Shown here one piece after another: positions 42,932-51,606 of a stretch of DNA of 64,000 nucleotides (position 1 is the first letter of the stretch; each line of letters opens with the position of its first letter). The notes under the pieces were generated by a model. The model had not been told where the DNA came from. It saw only the letters and a program-made list of their open reading frames with translations, and did no database searches. The DNA is from Nitrospira japonica (GTDB lineage Bacteria > Nitrospirota > Nitrospiria > Nitrospirales > Nitrospiraceae): the NCBI RefSeq assembly GCF_900169565.1, contig NZ_LT828648.1:496001-560000 (forward strand), in the 5' to 3' direction. Both the position numbers and the translations under genes were made by a program.

Positions 42932-44630
42932 AGAGATTGCCCGGGCGCGGCAGACGGAAGACCCTTCTCCTGCTCTTCCGTGGAATTCGTTCGCGGATTT
43001 CTTCCGATCCCGAGTCTATGATCGAGACCTGGTCAACCGGCCGTTCCTGACCTACTACGACGACGACCGGCAGCTTCATTGTACATACAGCTACGCCGAA
43101 TTCGGCACCCTGGTCCAGCAGGCTGCTTCGTTTCTCCACGACCGAATCGGACTTCGACGCGGGGACCGGTTGGCGACGATCCTTTTCAACCATGACGTCA
43201 CCGTCGTGCTCTACTTTGCCGCCTGGGCGACGGGAATCACGATCGTGCCGATCAACGCCGAGGAAACTGCGGAGAAGAAGCGGTTTATCCTCGGTCATTC
43301 GGAGGCGGCGGCCCTGTGCTGCTGGCACAGTGACATCAAGGACGTGCGCGAGTTCCAGCGAGACCTGCCAAGCCTGCGCCACGTGATTCCGGTGAACGAC
43401 GAAGGCTTCCGGGATGGTTCTTGGTACAGATCCGCAGGCGTCAAGGACTCGCCTCCGAGGATCTCTCACCTTGCGCCTTTCTCATCAGACCTGAACGATG
43501 AAGCCCTCATCGTCTATACCTCGGGGACCACGGGACCGCCCAAGGGTGTGATCCTCACCGTCCGGAATCTCTTGACCGACGCCGATGCGATCGCCGACTG
43601 GCATCGCTTCGACGTGAATGATCGCTTGATGTGCGTGCTCCCTATCCATCATGTGAACGGAACGGTCGTGACGCTCCTTACCCCGTTCTATTGCAAGGGA
43701 AGCGTGGTGCTGAATCGCAAGTTCAAGAGCACGACCTTCTGGCGGAGGCTGCATGAGGAGGGCGTCACCTGTGTCAGCGTCGTGCCCACCCTTCTTGAAT
43801 TCCTGTTGGATGCAGACGAGGACCTGGCGCCCTACCGGCTGGACCGGTTGAAGGGCTTCATTTGCGGCGCAGGGCCAATGTTGAAAGCCACCGCGCTTCG
43901 CTTCGAAGCGCGGTTCCATTGTCCCATCCGCCACGGCTACGGGCTGTCCGAAACGACGTGTTACTCATGTTTCCTGCCCAACGATCTGTCGCCCGAGGAG
44001 CGCCGCCACTGGCTGAGCGCCTATGAGTTCCCCTCGATCGGAGTGCCGGTGCGGCACAATGCGATGGCCATTCTCGACGAACGCGGGCAACTTCTGCCGG
44101 AGGGAACGCGAGGAGAAATCTGCATCTGCGGCACGACCGTCTGCAACGGCTACTACAAGCGCGACGACGCCAACGAGGCGGCATTCCGACGGGGCTGGTT
44201 CCGCTCAGGGGACGAAGGGTTCTTCCGGCGGGACAAGCACGGGAGACCGTTTTTCTTCATTTCAGGACGGCTGAAAGAATTGATCATTCGTGGCGGCGTC
44301 AACATTTCGCCGCTCGAGATCGATGATGTGCTGAAGCGTCATCCGCTCGTCCAGTTCGCCATGACCGTTCCGTTCGAACACCGGTACTATGGGGAAGAGA
44401 TCGCCGCCTACGTCGTCCCGCGAGCGGGCCTCTCCCAACCGACCGAAGCGGATCTGCAAAGGCATTGCCGTCGGTTCCTTCCCTTCTCCAAATGTCCGAA
44501 AATCATCCTTTTCGGACAGGACGTTCCCTACACCTCGACCGGAAAACCCAAACGGCTGGAGCTGAAAACCCGCCTCGCTTCCGAACTCGTCATGTACCGC
44601 GAGCACCAATTCACCGAAAATGACCGATAA
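42906..44630 (+). CDS. AMP-forming acyl-CoA synthetase
   Basis: 574 residues of the ANL adenylating superfamily. Visible: the P-loop YTSGTTGPPKGV, GYGLSETTC (A5), the FRSGDEGFF (A7) and GRLKELIIRGG (A8) hinge, and the C-terminal catalytic Lys in STGKPKRLELK. It activates a carboxylic acid with ATP and CoA; the substrate could be an aromatic, short- or branched-chain acid feeding the island. It overlaps the citrate synthase gene by 26 bp and is the last gene of the plus-strand run. An imperfect GC-rich inverted repeat lies about 45 bp downstream. Confidence 0.9.
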   Translation: MSTSTTVAEEIARARQTEDPSPALPWNSFADFFRSRVYDRDLVNRPFLTYYDDDRQLHCTYSYAEFGTLVQQAASFLHDRIGLRRGDRLATILFNHDVTVVLYFAAWATGITIVPINAEETAEKKRFILGHSEAAALCCWHSDIKDVREFQRDLPSLRHVIPVNDEGFRDGSWYRSAGVKDSPPRISHLAPFSSDLNDEALIVYTSGTTGPPKGVILTVRNLLTDADAIADWHRFDVNDRLMCVLPIHHVNGTVVTLLTPFYCKGSVVLNRKFKSTTFWRRLHEEGVTCVSVVPTLLEFLLDADEDLAPYRLDRLKGFICGAGPMLKATALRFEARFHCPIRHGYGLSETTCYSCFLPNDLSPEERRHWLSAYEFPSIGVPVRHNAMAILDERGQLLPEGTRGEICICGTTVCNGYYKRDDANEAAFRRGWFRSGDEGFFRRDKHGRPFFFISGRLKELIIRGGVNISPLEIDDVLKRHPLVQFAMTVPFEHRYYGEEIAAYVVPRAGLSQPTEADLQRHCRRFLPFSKCPKIILFGQDVPYTSTGKPKRLELKTRLASELVMYREHQFTENDR

Positions 44631-44673
44631 GTCGCTTTGATTTCCAAGAAGTGCCTCCCACCCGTGCAGTGAA

Positions 44674-44706
44674 GAGAGGCTGCGCCCGGTTAGCGGGCGG
44701 CTCTCA
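44674..44706. other. Imperfect inverted repeat in a convergent gap
   Basis: GAGAG...CGCCCG-GTTAG-CGGGCG...CTCTC forms a GC-rich hairpin with a bulge between the acyl-CoA synthetase gene and the convergent small gene. No T-tract follows on either strand, so it is at best a weak bidirectional transcription stop. Confidence 0.3.
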
Positions 44707-44724
44707 CGAAGTGCTTCCTCCACC

Positions 44725-45222
44725 CTAGAACGGTTGCTTAAAGCACATCATCGATAGATGTCTGAAGGCTTCTAGCATTCTTGTCCGCACGGAAGCATCC
44801 GGAATACGAATCCAACTTACCTTTGTCCTGCATAAATAGTGATGATCGGGAGCCGTCCGGCAGTTTGTTTTTGTTAGGGACGGAGGGAAATCTATACTGT
44901 AGCTGGTATCTTGGATACTGTCCGTTGGGATAGCGCTGAAATCCAGGAAGACTTCCACCTGAGCCAATCCGCTTTCATTATTGTTCAGACCGAGATGATA
45001 CACAGTATTTTCGCTCACCCAGCTCATCTTGCAACTGTCGAATTTAACGTTCCTCACATTAAAGGAATGTTCAGACGTATGTTCTGACGCTGAACTTTGC
45101 ATCGTTTCACGAATCCAAGAGATGGTTTCCTGGTAGCTCGGCGGTTGGGCCTTCGCTGTCATTGGAAGCACAACGATGGAAAATGCAATAACCTGTAAAA
45201 TAACGCTCGTCTTGCGGGCCAT
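44725..45222 (-). CDS. Predicted secreted protein of unknown function
   Basis: 165 residues from ATG 45222, chosen because it starts with a good signal peptide (MARKTSVILQVIAFSIVVL, cleavage near AKA-Q). The mature part is about 140 residues, has three or four Cys, and contains WIRETMQSS and FDSCKMSWVSENTVYHLGL; no known domain is recognised. Base composition is visibly lower in G+C than its neighbours, and codon use is less GC-rich, which may mark a recently acquired gene. An upstream in-frame ATG at 45249 would bury the signal peptide. No clear ribosome site. Confidence 0.55.
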   Translation of the reverse strand: MARKTSVILQVIAFSIVVLPMTAKAQPPSYQETISWIRETMQSSASEHTSEHSFNVRNVKFDSCKMSWVSENTVYHLGLNNNESGLAQVEVFLDFSAIPTDSIQDTSYSIDFPPSLTKTNCRTAPDHHYLCRTKVSWIRIPDASVRTRMLEAFRHLSMMCFKQPF

Positions 45223-45391
45223 GGCAAAGAGGATCGCTGTTAGGCTCATCGATCGCCGGTGATTATCAGACAATTCATGACGGATCGGATCTACAGACCC
45301 TCGGTCACTGTAGCCCTTCTCAATCCGTATGGTCAATCCTGACTGGCGCCGCGAACTAGTCCGCGGCGAGTAGGCTTAGTTTCCATCCTTT

Positions 45392-45520
45392 ATGCGAATC
45401 CAACATGAGACAGGGCGGCGGCAGGAGGGAATCATTCGTGAGGAGGCTTCGCCTGAATGGCGGGCGGCACGAGAGATACTGGTGGATTTATCCGACGCCG
45501 CCAGCGCTTTGAACCGCTAA
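45392..45520 (+). CDS. Candidate small ORF (42 residues), uncertain
   Basis: ATG to TAA within the 327-bp gap between the secreted-protein gene and tRNA-Glu. It encodes a hydrophilic, Glu/Arg-rich peptide ending in LVDLSDAASALNR, whose composition looks protein-like. No ribosome site precedes it and no family is recognised. The rest of the gap shows nothing I can assign. Confidence 0.2.
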   Translation: MRIQHETGRRQEGIIREEASPEWRAAREILVDLSDAASALNR

Positions 45521-45549
45521 AGAGGGGTCGGCTCAACCGAAGGTTGGTA

Positions 45550-45627
45550 TGGTGGTCCCAACGGGATTCGAACCCGTGTCTGAGCCTTGAGAGGGCTCCG
45601 TCCTAGGCCAGGCTAGACGATGGGACC
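45550..45627 (-). tRNA. tRNA-Glu (anticodon CTC)
   Basis: The minus strand folds as a full cloverleaf: acceptor GGTCCCA/TGGGACC, D-arm, anticodon stem GAGCC/GGCTC with loop CTCTCAA (anticodon CTC, reads GAG), T-arm with GGTTCGAATCC, discriminator A and an encoded CCA. The GGTCCCATCGTCTAG opening is typical of bacterial tRNA-Glu. Confidence 0.95.
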
Positions 45628-45937
45628 AAGGTGGTCGGCAACGCGAAGAGGCGCAACTGTAACACAGGCCCCAAAGCTGGTTCAACGCAGCTCCCTTGAT
45701 ATTCATGTCTTGAATCCGAAGATGCTTTCTCACTTGTTCGAACACCAGAGTGAAGAGGCCAGCACCCGAGGCAAGGAGAACGCCCGGAGGGCGGATGGTT
45801 TCATCCCAGCCACTGGGGAAGTAGACGAACGACAACCTGAGACCGGCACCTTGACAGCCATACGAACATGGCCTAACGTGTCGTATTCACATTCCTTTTC
45901 GACTATCGAGCCGACTCGCTCGCCGAAAACTTCCCGC

Positions 45938-46474
45938 ATGAAGGACTGGCCAAATACGGATCCGATGGAACTGGACAGTCTAAGGAGAATCATTGAAGAA
46001 CCGAAACCCGAACAAGGTCTTGAGTTGCACGTCGGCTCGAACGTGTTCCGCACGACCAACGGAGTCGTAAAGATTCAAGGCAAGGAACATTTGGTCCTTG
46101 AGGTTCGTCCCGATCCCCCTGGCCTCTTCCTGACCATGGACATCTATGATGAGCAAGGACGGCGCATCGGACATCTGCGGAGAAATTCCGTGTCCGCATC
46201 TTCGGCGGAGAGGTTTGCGGTTTCGTCCAGCGCGGCGCCGAATCTGACGATCAATGACGCGTTGAATGTGATGGTCGTGGATCGGGAAACAGGACGAACC
46301 CTTATCGAAGCCTATCTGTTCCAAAAGCGGAAGATCCGCATCGCCTCCGGCCAGTTCTATTCACACAAAGGTGAATTCGTGTCCATCAGCCCGCACTATT
46401 GCCGGGTCGGTACGGGCTTCGCGCGCTTCGGCGACGTCATCGAGAGCCGAGGCGGCACCGCCGCCATCGGTTGA
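45938..46474 (+). CDS. Hypothetical protein
   Basis: About 178 residues from ATG 45938; the open frame extends back over the tRNA gene, which cannot be coding. A second candidate start is ATG 45965. The C-terminal two thirds look like a small beta-rich domain (HLVLEVRPDPPGLFLTMDIYD; RIGHLRRNSV; DALNVMVVDRETGRTLIEA) with alternating hydrophobic residues. No signal peptide, membrane helix or known motif is seen. It is followed by another small uncharacterised gene on the same strand that has its own promoter. Confidence 0.5.
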   Translation: MKDWPNTDPMELDSLRRIIEEPKPEQGLELHVGSNVFRTTNGVVKIQGKEHLVLEVRPDPPGLFLTMDIYDEQGRRIGHLRRNSVSASSAERFAVSSSAAPNLTINDALNVMVVDRETGRTLIEAYLFQKRKIRIASGQFYSHKGEFVSISPHYCRVGTGFARFGDVIESRGGTAAIG

Positions 46475-46536
46475 TCTTCTTCCATCTTTCTCCCCCGTCT
46501 CCACATCAACTGCTCGCGCCAAGAACGTCATCCCTT

Positions 46537-46564
46537 TTGACAAGACGGAAAAGTCTCGTACAAT
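46537..46564 (+). promoter_or_regulatory. Strong sigma70 promoter placed for a leaderless transcript
   Basis: TTGACA (46537-46542) and TACAAT (46559-46564), spacer 16. The last base of the -10 is 7 nt before ATG 46572, so transcription would start at or next to the A of that ATG. The other in-frame ATG, 46563, lies inside the -10 element and cannot be used from this promoter. Confidence 0.6.
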
Positions 46565-46571
46565 GGTGCCA

Positions 46572-46985
46572 ATGACCGACATCGTCAAACCGAGCGTCCA
46601 AGCTTTTCTCGTGTGCGATCAGGTGATCGAGGACAGCGTTACGAAGAAGAAAAGTCTCATCGGCCTGTTCACGCATCTCCAGGCTGCGGCCTTTCCCTTC
46701 CAGCACCAACAGATGGGGCTGTATTTCTGCCTGACCGACGCCGAAGGGACCTACCGATTCGATATCGACCTGATGTATTTGAACACGGAACAATTGGTGT
46801 GTCGCGCCACGCTGCCGAACATCGTCATCGGAGATCGCCTGCAAATCTCCGACTTCGGCATCAATATTCCTTCCCTGATCTTTCCGGCTCCGGGACGCTA
46901 TGAGTTCCGCCTGCGCATGGAAGGGCATCTGATTGCGCAGAAGGACTTCAACGTCATGCAGCTCCAACCCCATCCTGCCTCTTAA
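46572..46985 (+). CDS. Small uncharacterised protein (DUF6941-like)
   Basis: 137 residues. The opening VQAFLVCDQVIEDSVTKKKSLIGLF and the later IVIGDRLQISDFGINIPSLIFPAPGRYEFRLRMEG resemble a widespread small beta-sandwich family of unknown function found in many bacteria (DUF6941-like, from memory). No signal peptide or catalytic motif. ATG 46572 is preferred over ATG 46563 because the latter overlaps the -10 of a strong promoter, so the mRNA is probably leaderless. It is monocistronic by position. Confidence 0.65.
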   Translation: MTDIVKPSVQAFLVCDQVIEDSVTKKKSLIGLFTHLQAAAFPFQHQQMGLYFCLTDAEGTYRFDIDLMYLNTEQLVCRATLPNIVIGDRLQISDFGINIPSLIFPAPGRYEFRLRMEGHLIAQKDFNVMQLQPHPAS

Positions 46986-47246
46986 ATCACACGTGCCGCT
47001 GTCTCTCCGCACAGCCTTCCTGTAATAGGTCAGCCTCGTCTTGATCATACCCACGAGGGGGGGCATCCACTGCTCGATCAGGGCTCAATGCTCGGGAGCA
47101 GACCCTGATCGGCTCCCGCGGGCATGACAAGCTGCACTGTTTCGGATGGCAAACTGACTCACTACCCGTCCGTGCGAGCCCTTCTCCGCCGCTGACTCTT
47201 GTGATAGAACAACCGGCAGACTTATTTTCCCCAGGGGAAGGACCAC

Positions 47247-48941
47247 GTGACCGACTCAACCGCCGCCTCCAATTTCATTCGCGACATCGTGTTGGCTGAC
47301 CGCGCGGCCGGCAAGAATGGCGGTCGCGTCGTCACGCGATTTCCGCCCGAGCCAAACGGCCATCTTCACATCGGCCACGCCAAGGCGATCTGTTTGAACT
47401 TTGGGCTGGCGCAAGAGGATCCGGAAGGGATTTGCCACCTCCGGTTCGACGATACCAATCCCACGACTGAAGATCTCTCATACGTACAGTCGATCGAGGA
47501 CGACGTGCGATGGCTGGGATTCGACTGGCGCGGCAAACTGTTCTTTGCGTCCGACTACTTCGAGCAGCTCTACGGCTTCGCCGAGCGATTGATCACGAAG
47601 GGCTTGGCCTATGTCGATAGCCTGACCGCGGATGAAATGCGGAGCTACCGGGGCACCCTGACGGAACCGGGCAAGAATAGCCCCTATCGCGACCGATCCG
47701 CCGAGGACAACCTGAAGCTCTTCCGGCAGATGCGGGCGGGAGAATTTCCCGATGGAACGCACGTGCTCCGGGCAAAAATCGACATGGCGTCTCCCAATAT
47801 GAATCTCCGCGATCCGGTGCTCTACCGTATCAGGCATGCGGCGCACTATCGAACCGGAGCAGACTGGTGCATTTATCCGGCCTACGATTACGCGCATCCG
47901 CTGTCCGACGCCATCGAGGGGATCACCCATTCCATCTGTACCTTGGAGTTCGAAGATCATCGCCCGCTCTACGACTGGGTCGTGGCGGAAGCCGAACCTC
48001 GGCACCGCCCGCAACAAATCGAGTTCGCCCGGCTGAACATCGAGCACGCGGTCATGAGCAAACGCAAGCTGCTCGAGCTGGTCGAACGGAAGCTGGTTGC
48101 CGGCTGGGACGATCCCCGGCTGCCGACCCTCAAGGGCTTTCGCCGGCGCGGCTATACACCGGACGCCATCCGCGCGTTCTGCGACCACCTCGGCGTGGCC
48201 AAGCGGGATGCCGTAGTCGAGATGCAATTGCTCGAGTCTTTCATCCGTGAAGATCTGAACAAGCGTTCCCAACGAGTCATGGCGGTTCTGAAGCCGCTGA
48301 AAATCGTGATCGAGAACTATCCGGCCGACGAAACGGAAGAGCTCGACGCAGTCAACAATCCGGAAGATCCTTCAACAGGCACCAGGAAGGTTCCATTCTC
48401 CAAGACCCTTTATATCGAACAGGACGACTTTCTCGAAGAGCCTCCGAAAGAATTCTTCCGCCTCGCTCCGGGGCGGGAAGTCCGCCTCCGATACGCGTAC
48501 ATCATCAAGTGTGTTCGCGCCGTCAAAGACCCGGTCAGCGGTCAGGTCACCGAATTGCACTGTACGTATGACCCCGAAACCAAGAGCGGAGCTGCGCAGG
48601 CCAAGCGAAAGGTGAAAGCGACGATCCACTGGGTGTCGGCTGCGCACGCCGTCAAGGCGGACGTCCGCCTGTACAACCCGTTACTCACGACGGATCTGAC
48701 CGAAGTTCCTCCCGACCACGACTGGACCACCTATCTCAATCCACAATCCTTGGAAGTCCTGAGCAATTGTCTCGTCGAACCGAGTCTCAACAAAGTTGTC
48801 CCCGGGGCCAAGTTCCAGTTCGAACGCTTGGGCTATTTCTGCGCGGATCCGGACTCCATGCCCGGGAAACCGGTCTTCAATCGGACGGTTTCGCTCAAAG
48901 ACGCCTGGGCACGAGCGGCCAAGCGTCCGGGAACCACATAG
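47247..48941 (+). CDS. glnS: Glutaminyl-tRNA synthetase
   Basis: Class I synthetase charging tRNA-Gln, 564 residues. HIGH-type motif [20 protein letters not shown]-type VMSKRKL, and [29 protein letters not shown] are hallmark GlnRS sequences; the C-terminal half forms the anticodon-binding beta-barrels. It starts with GTG behind GGGGAAGGACC. Two tRNA-Gln genes lie within 1 kb downstream. Its presence means that glutaminylation can be direct rather than through Glu-tRNA(Gln) amidation. Confidence 0.96.
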   Translation: MTDSTAASNFIRDIVLADRAAGKNGGRVVTRFPPEPNGHLHIGHAKAICLNFGLAQEDPEGICHLRFDDTNPTTEDLSYVQSIEDDVRWLGFDWRGKLFFASDYFEQLYGFAERLITKGLAYVDSLTADEMRSYRGTLTEPGKNSPYRDRSAEDNLKLFRQMRAGEFPDGTHVLRAKIDMASPNMNLRDPVLYRIRHAAHYRTGADWCIYPAYDYAHPLSDAIEGITHSICTLEFEDHRPLYDWVVAEAEPRHRPQQIEFARLNIEHAVMSKRKLLELVERKLVAGWDDPRLPTLKGFRRRGYTPDAIRAFCDHLGVAKRDAVVEMQLLESFIREDLNKRSQRVMAVLKPLKIVIENYPADETEELDAVNNPEDPSTGTRKVPFSKTLYIEQDDFLEEPPKEFFRLAPGREVRLRYAYIIKCVRAVKDPVSGQVTELHCTYDPETKSGAAQAKRKVKATIHWVSAAHAVKADVRLYNPLLTTDLTEVPPDHDWTTYLNPQSLEVLSNCLVEPSLNKVVPGAKFQFERLGYFCADPDSMPGKPVFNRTVSLKDAWARAAKRPGTT

Positions 48942-49045
48942 TTTGAAGTCTCATCGCCCCCCATCAGACAGACTGCTCCACCATTTTGTCGTTCGCTGAT
49001 CTCCTCCGCTAAAACTCCCTGATTGCTTTACCGCACGAGGCCGTT

Positions 49046-49054
49046 TGCTACACT
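49046..49054 (+). promoter_or_regulatory. Extended -10 promoter element of the PilZ gene
   Basis: TGC-TACACT, an extended -10, about 50 nt upstream of ATG 49104. TTGCTT at 49023-49028 is too far (20-bp spacer) to be a good -35, so the extended element would do most of the work. Confidence 0.4.
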
Positions 49055-49103
49055 CAAGACGACAACAGTTCGCTTCAGGCGAAAGGACGAAGGAGACGAG
49101 CAT

Positions 49104-49439
49104 ATGATTGAATGTCGCCAGCATCCCCGTGTCACCGTCGACATGCAGGTATACTTTTCCACGACCGGCAACAAGCTGATCCGTGAAGGCACCATGTTCG
49201 ATCTGTCCGTCGGCGGATGCGCAGTCGCCAGCACCACCTCAGTCCAGTCCGGCTCGGCGGTACGGATTCTGATTCGCGCCACGGACTTGGGATCGCCCAT
49301 CACCATCGAGTCGGCCGCAGTCCGTTGGAGCGAGCACGGAGAATTCGGAGTCGAATTCATCGGGGTTTCTGACGTCGATCATCATCGCCTGCGACGGCTG
49401 CTTCAAGCCACCAACGTCAGTCACGTCCAGCCGAGCTGA
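49104..49439 (+). CDS. PilZ-domain protein
   Basis: 111 residues, a single PilZ domain. The c-di-GMP-binding signatures are both present: RQHPR near the N-terminus (RxxxR) and DLSVGGC (DxSxxG). The AGGAGA ribosome site before ATG 49104 is good. It would bind cyclic di-GMP and control a partner such as motility or exopolysaccharide machinery, but no partner gene is adjacent. The PilZ domain makes up the whole protein. Confidence 0.9.
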   Translation: MIECRQHPRVTVDMQVYFSTTGNKLIREGTMFDLSVGGCAVASTTSVQSGSAVRILIRATDLGSPITIESAAVRWSEHGEFGVEFIGVSDVDHHRLRRLLQATNVSHVQPS

Positions 49440-49463
49440 GTTCGGCTTCCGACTTACTTGTCG

Positions 49464-49472
49464 TGATAGAAT
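49464..49472 (+). promoter_or_regulatory. Extended -10 upstream of the yacG homologue
   Basis: TGA-TAGAAT ends 6 nt before ATG 49479, so the predicted start of transcription coincides with the start codon. No ribosome site is present. The -35 region is not recognisable. Confidence 0.4.
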
Positions 49473-49478
49473 TCGGGC

Positions 49479-49694
49479 ATGGTCTGCCCGCTGTGTCGTC
49501 GACCGACGACGTGGACTGCCAACCCCTAGCGCCCCTTCTGCTCCGAGCGCTGCCAGTTGATCGACCTGGGAGCCTGGGCATCCGAAGGATACCGTTTACC
49601 CGCGCAGAGTCCGAATCTCCCCTCGCCGGCCGAACAATCGGATGAAATCGTTGGGAACGAGATCGTGGACGAATCACCGGATCGCGAGGCGTAG
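49479..49694 (+). pseudogene. yacG: yacG (DNA gyrase inhibitor/zinc protein) interrupted by an in-frame amber codon
   Basis: Read through one TAG, the frame gives a clear YacG: VCPLCRRPTTWTANP, stop, then [20 protein letters not shown] and an acidic tail, about 70 residues. YacG is a small treble-clef zinc protein that inhibits DNA gyrase. All four zinc Cys are present (Cys3, Cys6 and the CSERC pair). The amber codon (49527-49529) sits where relatives have Trp or Phe in NPWRPFC; one G-to-A change from TGG would create it. The zinc site is therefore split by the stop. It may be a true nonsense mutation, a sequencing error, or read through. Conservation elsewhere in the frame indicates the lesion is recent. 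Confidence 0.75.
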
Positions 49695-49780
49695 CGCTCT
49701 GGTGCCCCGTGCTGATGGACGAAGCCTCGACGCGTTGCGATCGGTGCCGGAAGATCGCGGTGAGATCTGGAAGGAAAAAT

Positions 49781-49854
49781 TGGCTGGGGGACTAGGAATC
49801 GAACCTAGGTAGCCGGCTCCAAAGGCCGGCGTCCTACCGCTAGACGATCCCCCA
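49781..49854 (-). tRNA. tRNA-Gln (anticodon TTG)
   Basis: Complete cloverleaf on the minus strand with encoded CCA. The acceptor begins TGGGGGA, the anticodon stem is CCGGC/GCCGG with loop CTTTGGA (anticodon TTG, reads CAA), and the T-loop is GGTTCGATTCC. The weak first acceptor pair is usual in tRNA-Gln. Confidence 0.95.
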
Positions 49855-49903
49855 GCGCGGCATGGGGCTTCACGAGGACCGATGAGACATGAAAGAGAGA
49901 TAT

Positions 49904-49977
49904 TGGCTGGGGGACTAGGAATCGAACCTAGGTAGTCAGATCCAGAGACTGACGTCCTACCGCTAGACGATCCCCCA
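49904..49977 (-). tRNA. tRNA-Gln (anticodon CTG)
   Basis: Near copy of the adjacent tRNA-Gln with identical acceptor, D- and T-arms but a different anticodon arm: stem TCAGT/TCTGA around loop CTCTGGA (anticodon CTG, reads CAG). The stem pair next to the loop is T-T, a mismatch. CCA is encoded. The pair is a tandem duplication on the minus strand. Confidence 0.93.
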
Positions 49978-50069
49978 ACCGGCATTCACAGTAATATACG
50001 GGTCCCGATTCCGTCAAGCCAACCGACTTAGTCTTCCGCCCACCGCGCCGGTAACCCTACTGACTCGAC

Positions 50070-51485
50070 TCAAACAGCCTGGGCCTTTTCAAGTCCTTTG
50101 CGCAATCTCAAAAGAGTCCGGTCCCGGCCCAGCACGTCCATCACCTCAAAGAGACCCGGACTCGCCGTGCGACCGGTGAGCGCGACACGGACCGGCTGCG
50201 CCAGCTGCCCCATCTTCCACCCTTCTTCTTCGACCAGCTTCTTCAGGGTATCTTCCCATTCCGGCTTCGAAAAGGTCGGAAAGGCCTCGAACCGAGCCAG
50301 CAGCTTTGCCAGAAGCGGAGCGACTGCCGGCGTCAGGAATTTCTTGGCGGCATCCTCGTCGAACGAAACCGTTTCACCGAAATAAGGTGTGACCCACGTC
50401 ACCATGTCGGCCAGCGTTTTGACCCGCTCCTTGACCAACACGACAAGCTCGGCCAGCCATGTCCTCGAAACCCTTTGAACTTGCTCCGTGAGTCCCGCCG
50501 ATTCCAGGAGAGGGATCAGCGCATCGGCCACCTGTTCCGGTGGGCTGGTGCGGATATATTCGGCGTTCAACCATTGCAGCTTGTCCGGGCTGAAGACCGC
50601 GGCGGACTTCTGCACGTGGTCCCAGGAAAACTTTTCGATCAACTCCTGCCTGGTAAAGACCTCCTGATCGCCGTGGGACCATCCGAGCCGAACCAGATAG
50701 TTGACCATGGCGTCCGGCAGATATCCCATATCCCTGTAAGCCATAATCGACGTCGCCCCGTGCCGCTTCGAGAGCCGGGCCTTGTCCGATCCGAGAATCA
50801 TCGGCAGATGGCCAAAACGGGGGATCGGAAAACCGAGAGCCTCGAAGATCGGGACTTGGCGAGGCGTATTGGTCAGGTGGTCGTCCCCACGGACGACGTG
50901 GGTGATCTGCATCAACGCATCGTCGATGACGACTGAGAAATTATACGTCGGATAGCCGTTCGACCGGAGGATGATGAGATCGTCCAATACCGAATTGTCG
51001 AAGACGACTTTCCCCTTGATCAGGTCGTCCACGACGGTCTGGCCATCCTGCGGCGCCTTGAACCGCAGCGCGGCTTCGCCACTTGGTTGGGTGATGCCGA
51101 GATTGCGGCAACGACCATCATAGCGCGGAGAGAGCCCCTTTGCCTCGGCCTCTCGTCGACGCGTCTCCAACTCTTCGGGCTTGCATACGCACCAATAGGC
51201 CTTTCCCTGGTCGAATAATCTCACCGCATGCTGACGATAGAGATCCATGCGTTCCGTCTGGCGGAAAGGCCCTTCATCCCAATCGAGTCCGACCCATTTC
51301 ATCCCTTCGATGATGGCGGCGATCGATTCTTCCGTCGACCGGTCCTGATCCGTATCTTCGATTCGCAGGACGAACACGCCGTGCTGCTGGCGGGCAAAGA
51401 GCCAATTGAAGAGAGCCGTCCTGACCCCGCCGATATGGAGAAACCCCGTAGGACTCGGTGCGAATCGGACACGAACCTGGGTCAT
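50070..51485 (-). CDS. gltX: Glutamyl-tRNA synthetase
   Basis: Class I synthetase, 471 residues, charging tRNA-Glu. FAPSPTGFLHIGGVRTALFNW (HIGH region), IEDTDQDRST and DKARLSKRHGA (KMSKS region) are typical of bacterial GltX. It has the all-helical anticodon-binding C-terminus rather than the beta-barrels of GlnRS. With glnS also present it may be a discriminating GluRS. An AAGGT ribosome site precedes the ATG. It diverges from the FNR-like gene and lies just beyond the tRNA-Gln pair. Confidence 0.96.
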   Translation of the reverse strand: MTQVRVRFAPSPTGFLHIGGVRTALFNWLFARQQHGVFVLRIEDTDQDRSTEESIAAIIEGMKWVGLDWDEGPFRQTERMDLYRQHAVRLFDQGKAYWCVCKPEELETRRREAEAKGLSPRYDGRCRNLGITQPSGEAALRFKAPQDGQTVVDDLIKGKVVFDNSVLDDLIILRSNGYPTYNFSVVIDDALMQITHVVRGDDHLTNTPRQVPIFEALGFPIPRFGHLPMILGSDKARLSKRHGATSIMAYRDMGYLPDAMVNYLVRLGWSHGDQEVFTRQELIEKFSWDHVQKSAAVFSPDKLQWLNAEYIRTSPPEQVADALIPLLESAGLTEQVQRVSRTWLAELVVLVKERVKTLADMVTWVTPYFGETVSFDEDAAKKFLTPAVAPLLAKLLARFEAFPTFSKPEWEDTLKKLVEEEGWKMGQLAQPVRVALTGRTASPGLFEVMDVLGRDRTLLRLRKGLEKAQAV

Positions 51486-51606
51486 GGTTTTACCTTTTCG
51501 ATATGCTTTTCAATGTGATTGCGGCGGGGCGTATCTATAGCACGGGCTGAAAATGCTTGTACAGCAACGCACTCATGACACGCACCTTCCTTCCAGCACG
51601 CCCTTC

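Noticed and set aside
45223-45640. Genomic island integrated at tRNA-Glu
   Set aside because: No integrase gene, no repeat of the tRNA 3' end and no mobile gene were found on either side.
45620-45937. Long N-terminal extension of the hypothetical gene ending at 46474
   Set aside because: It begins inside the tRNA-Glu gene on the other strand, has no ribosome site, and its amino-acid make-up is not protein-like.
49440-49680. Other open frames overlapping the yacG remnant
   Set aside because: They are Arg/Ser/Pro-rich shadow frames without homology, while the YacG frame has all zinc cysteines in order.
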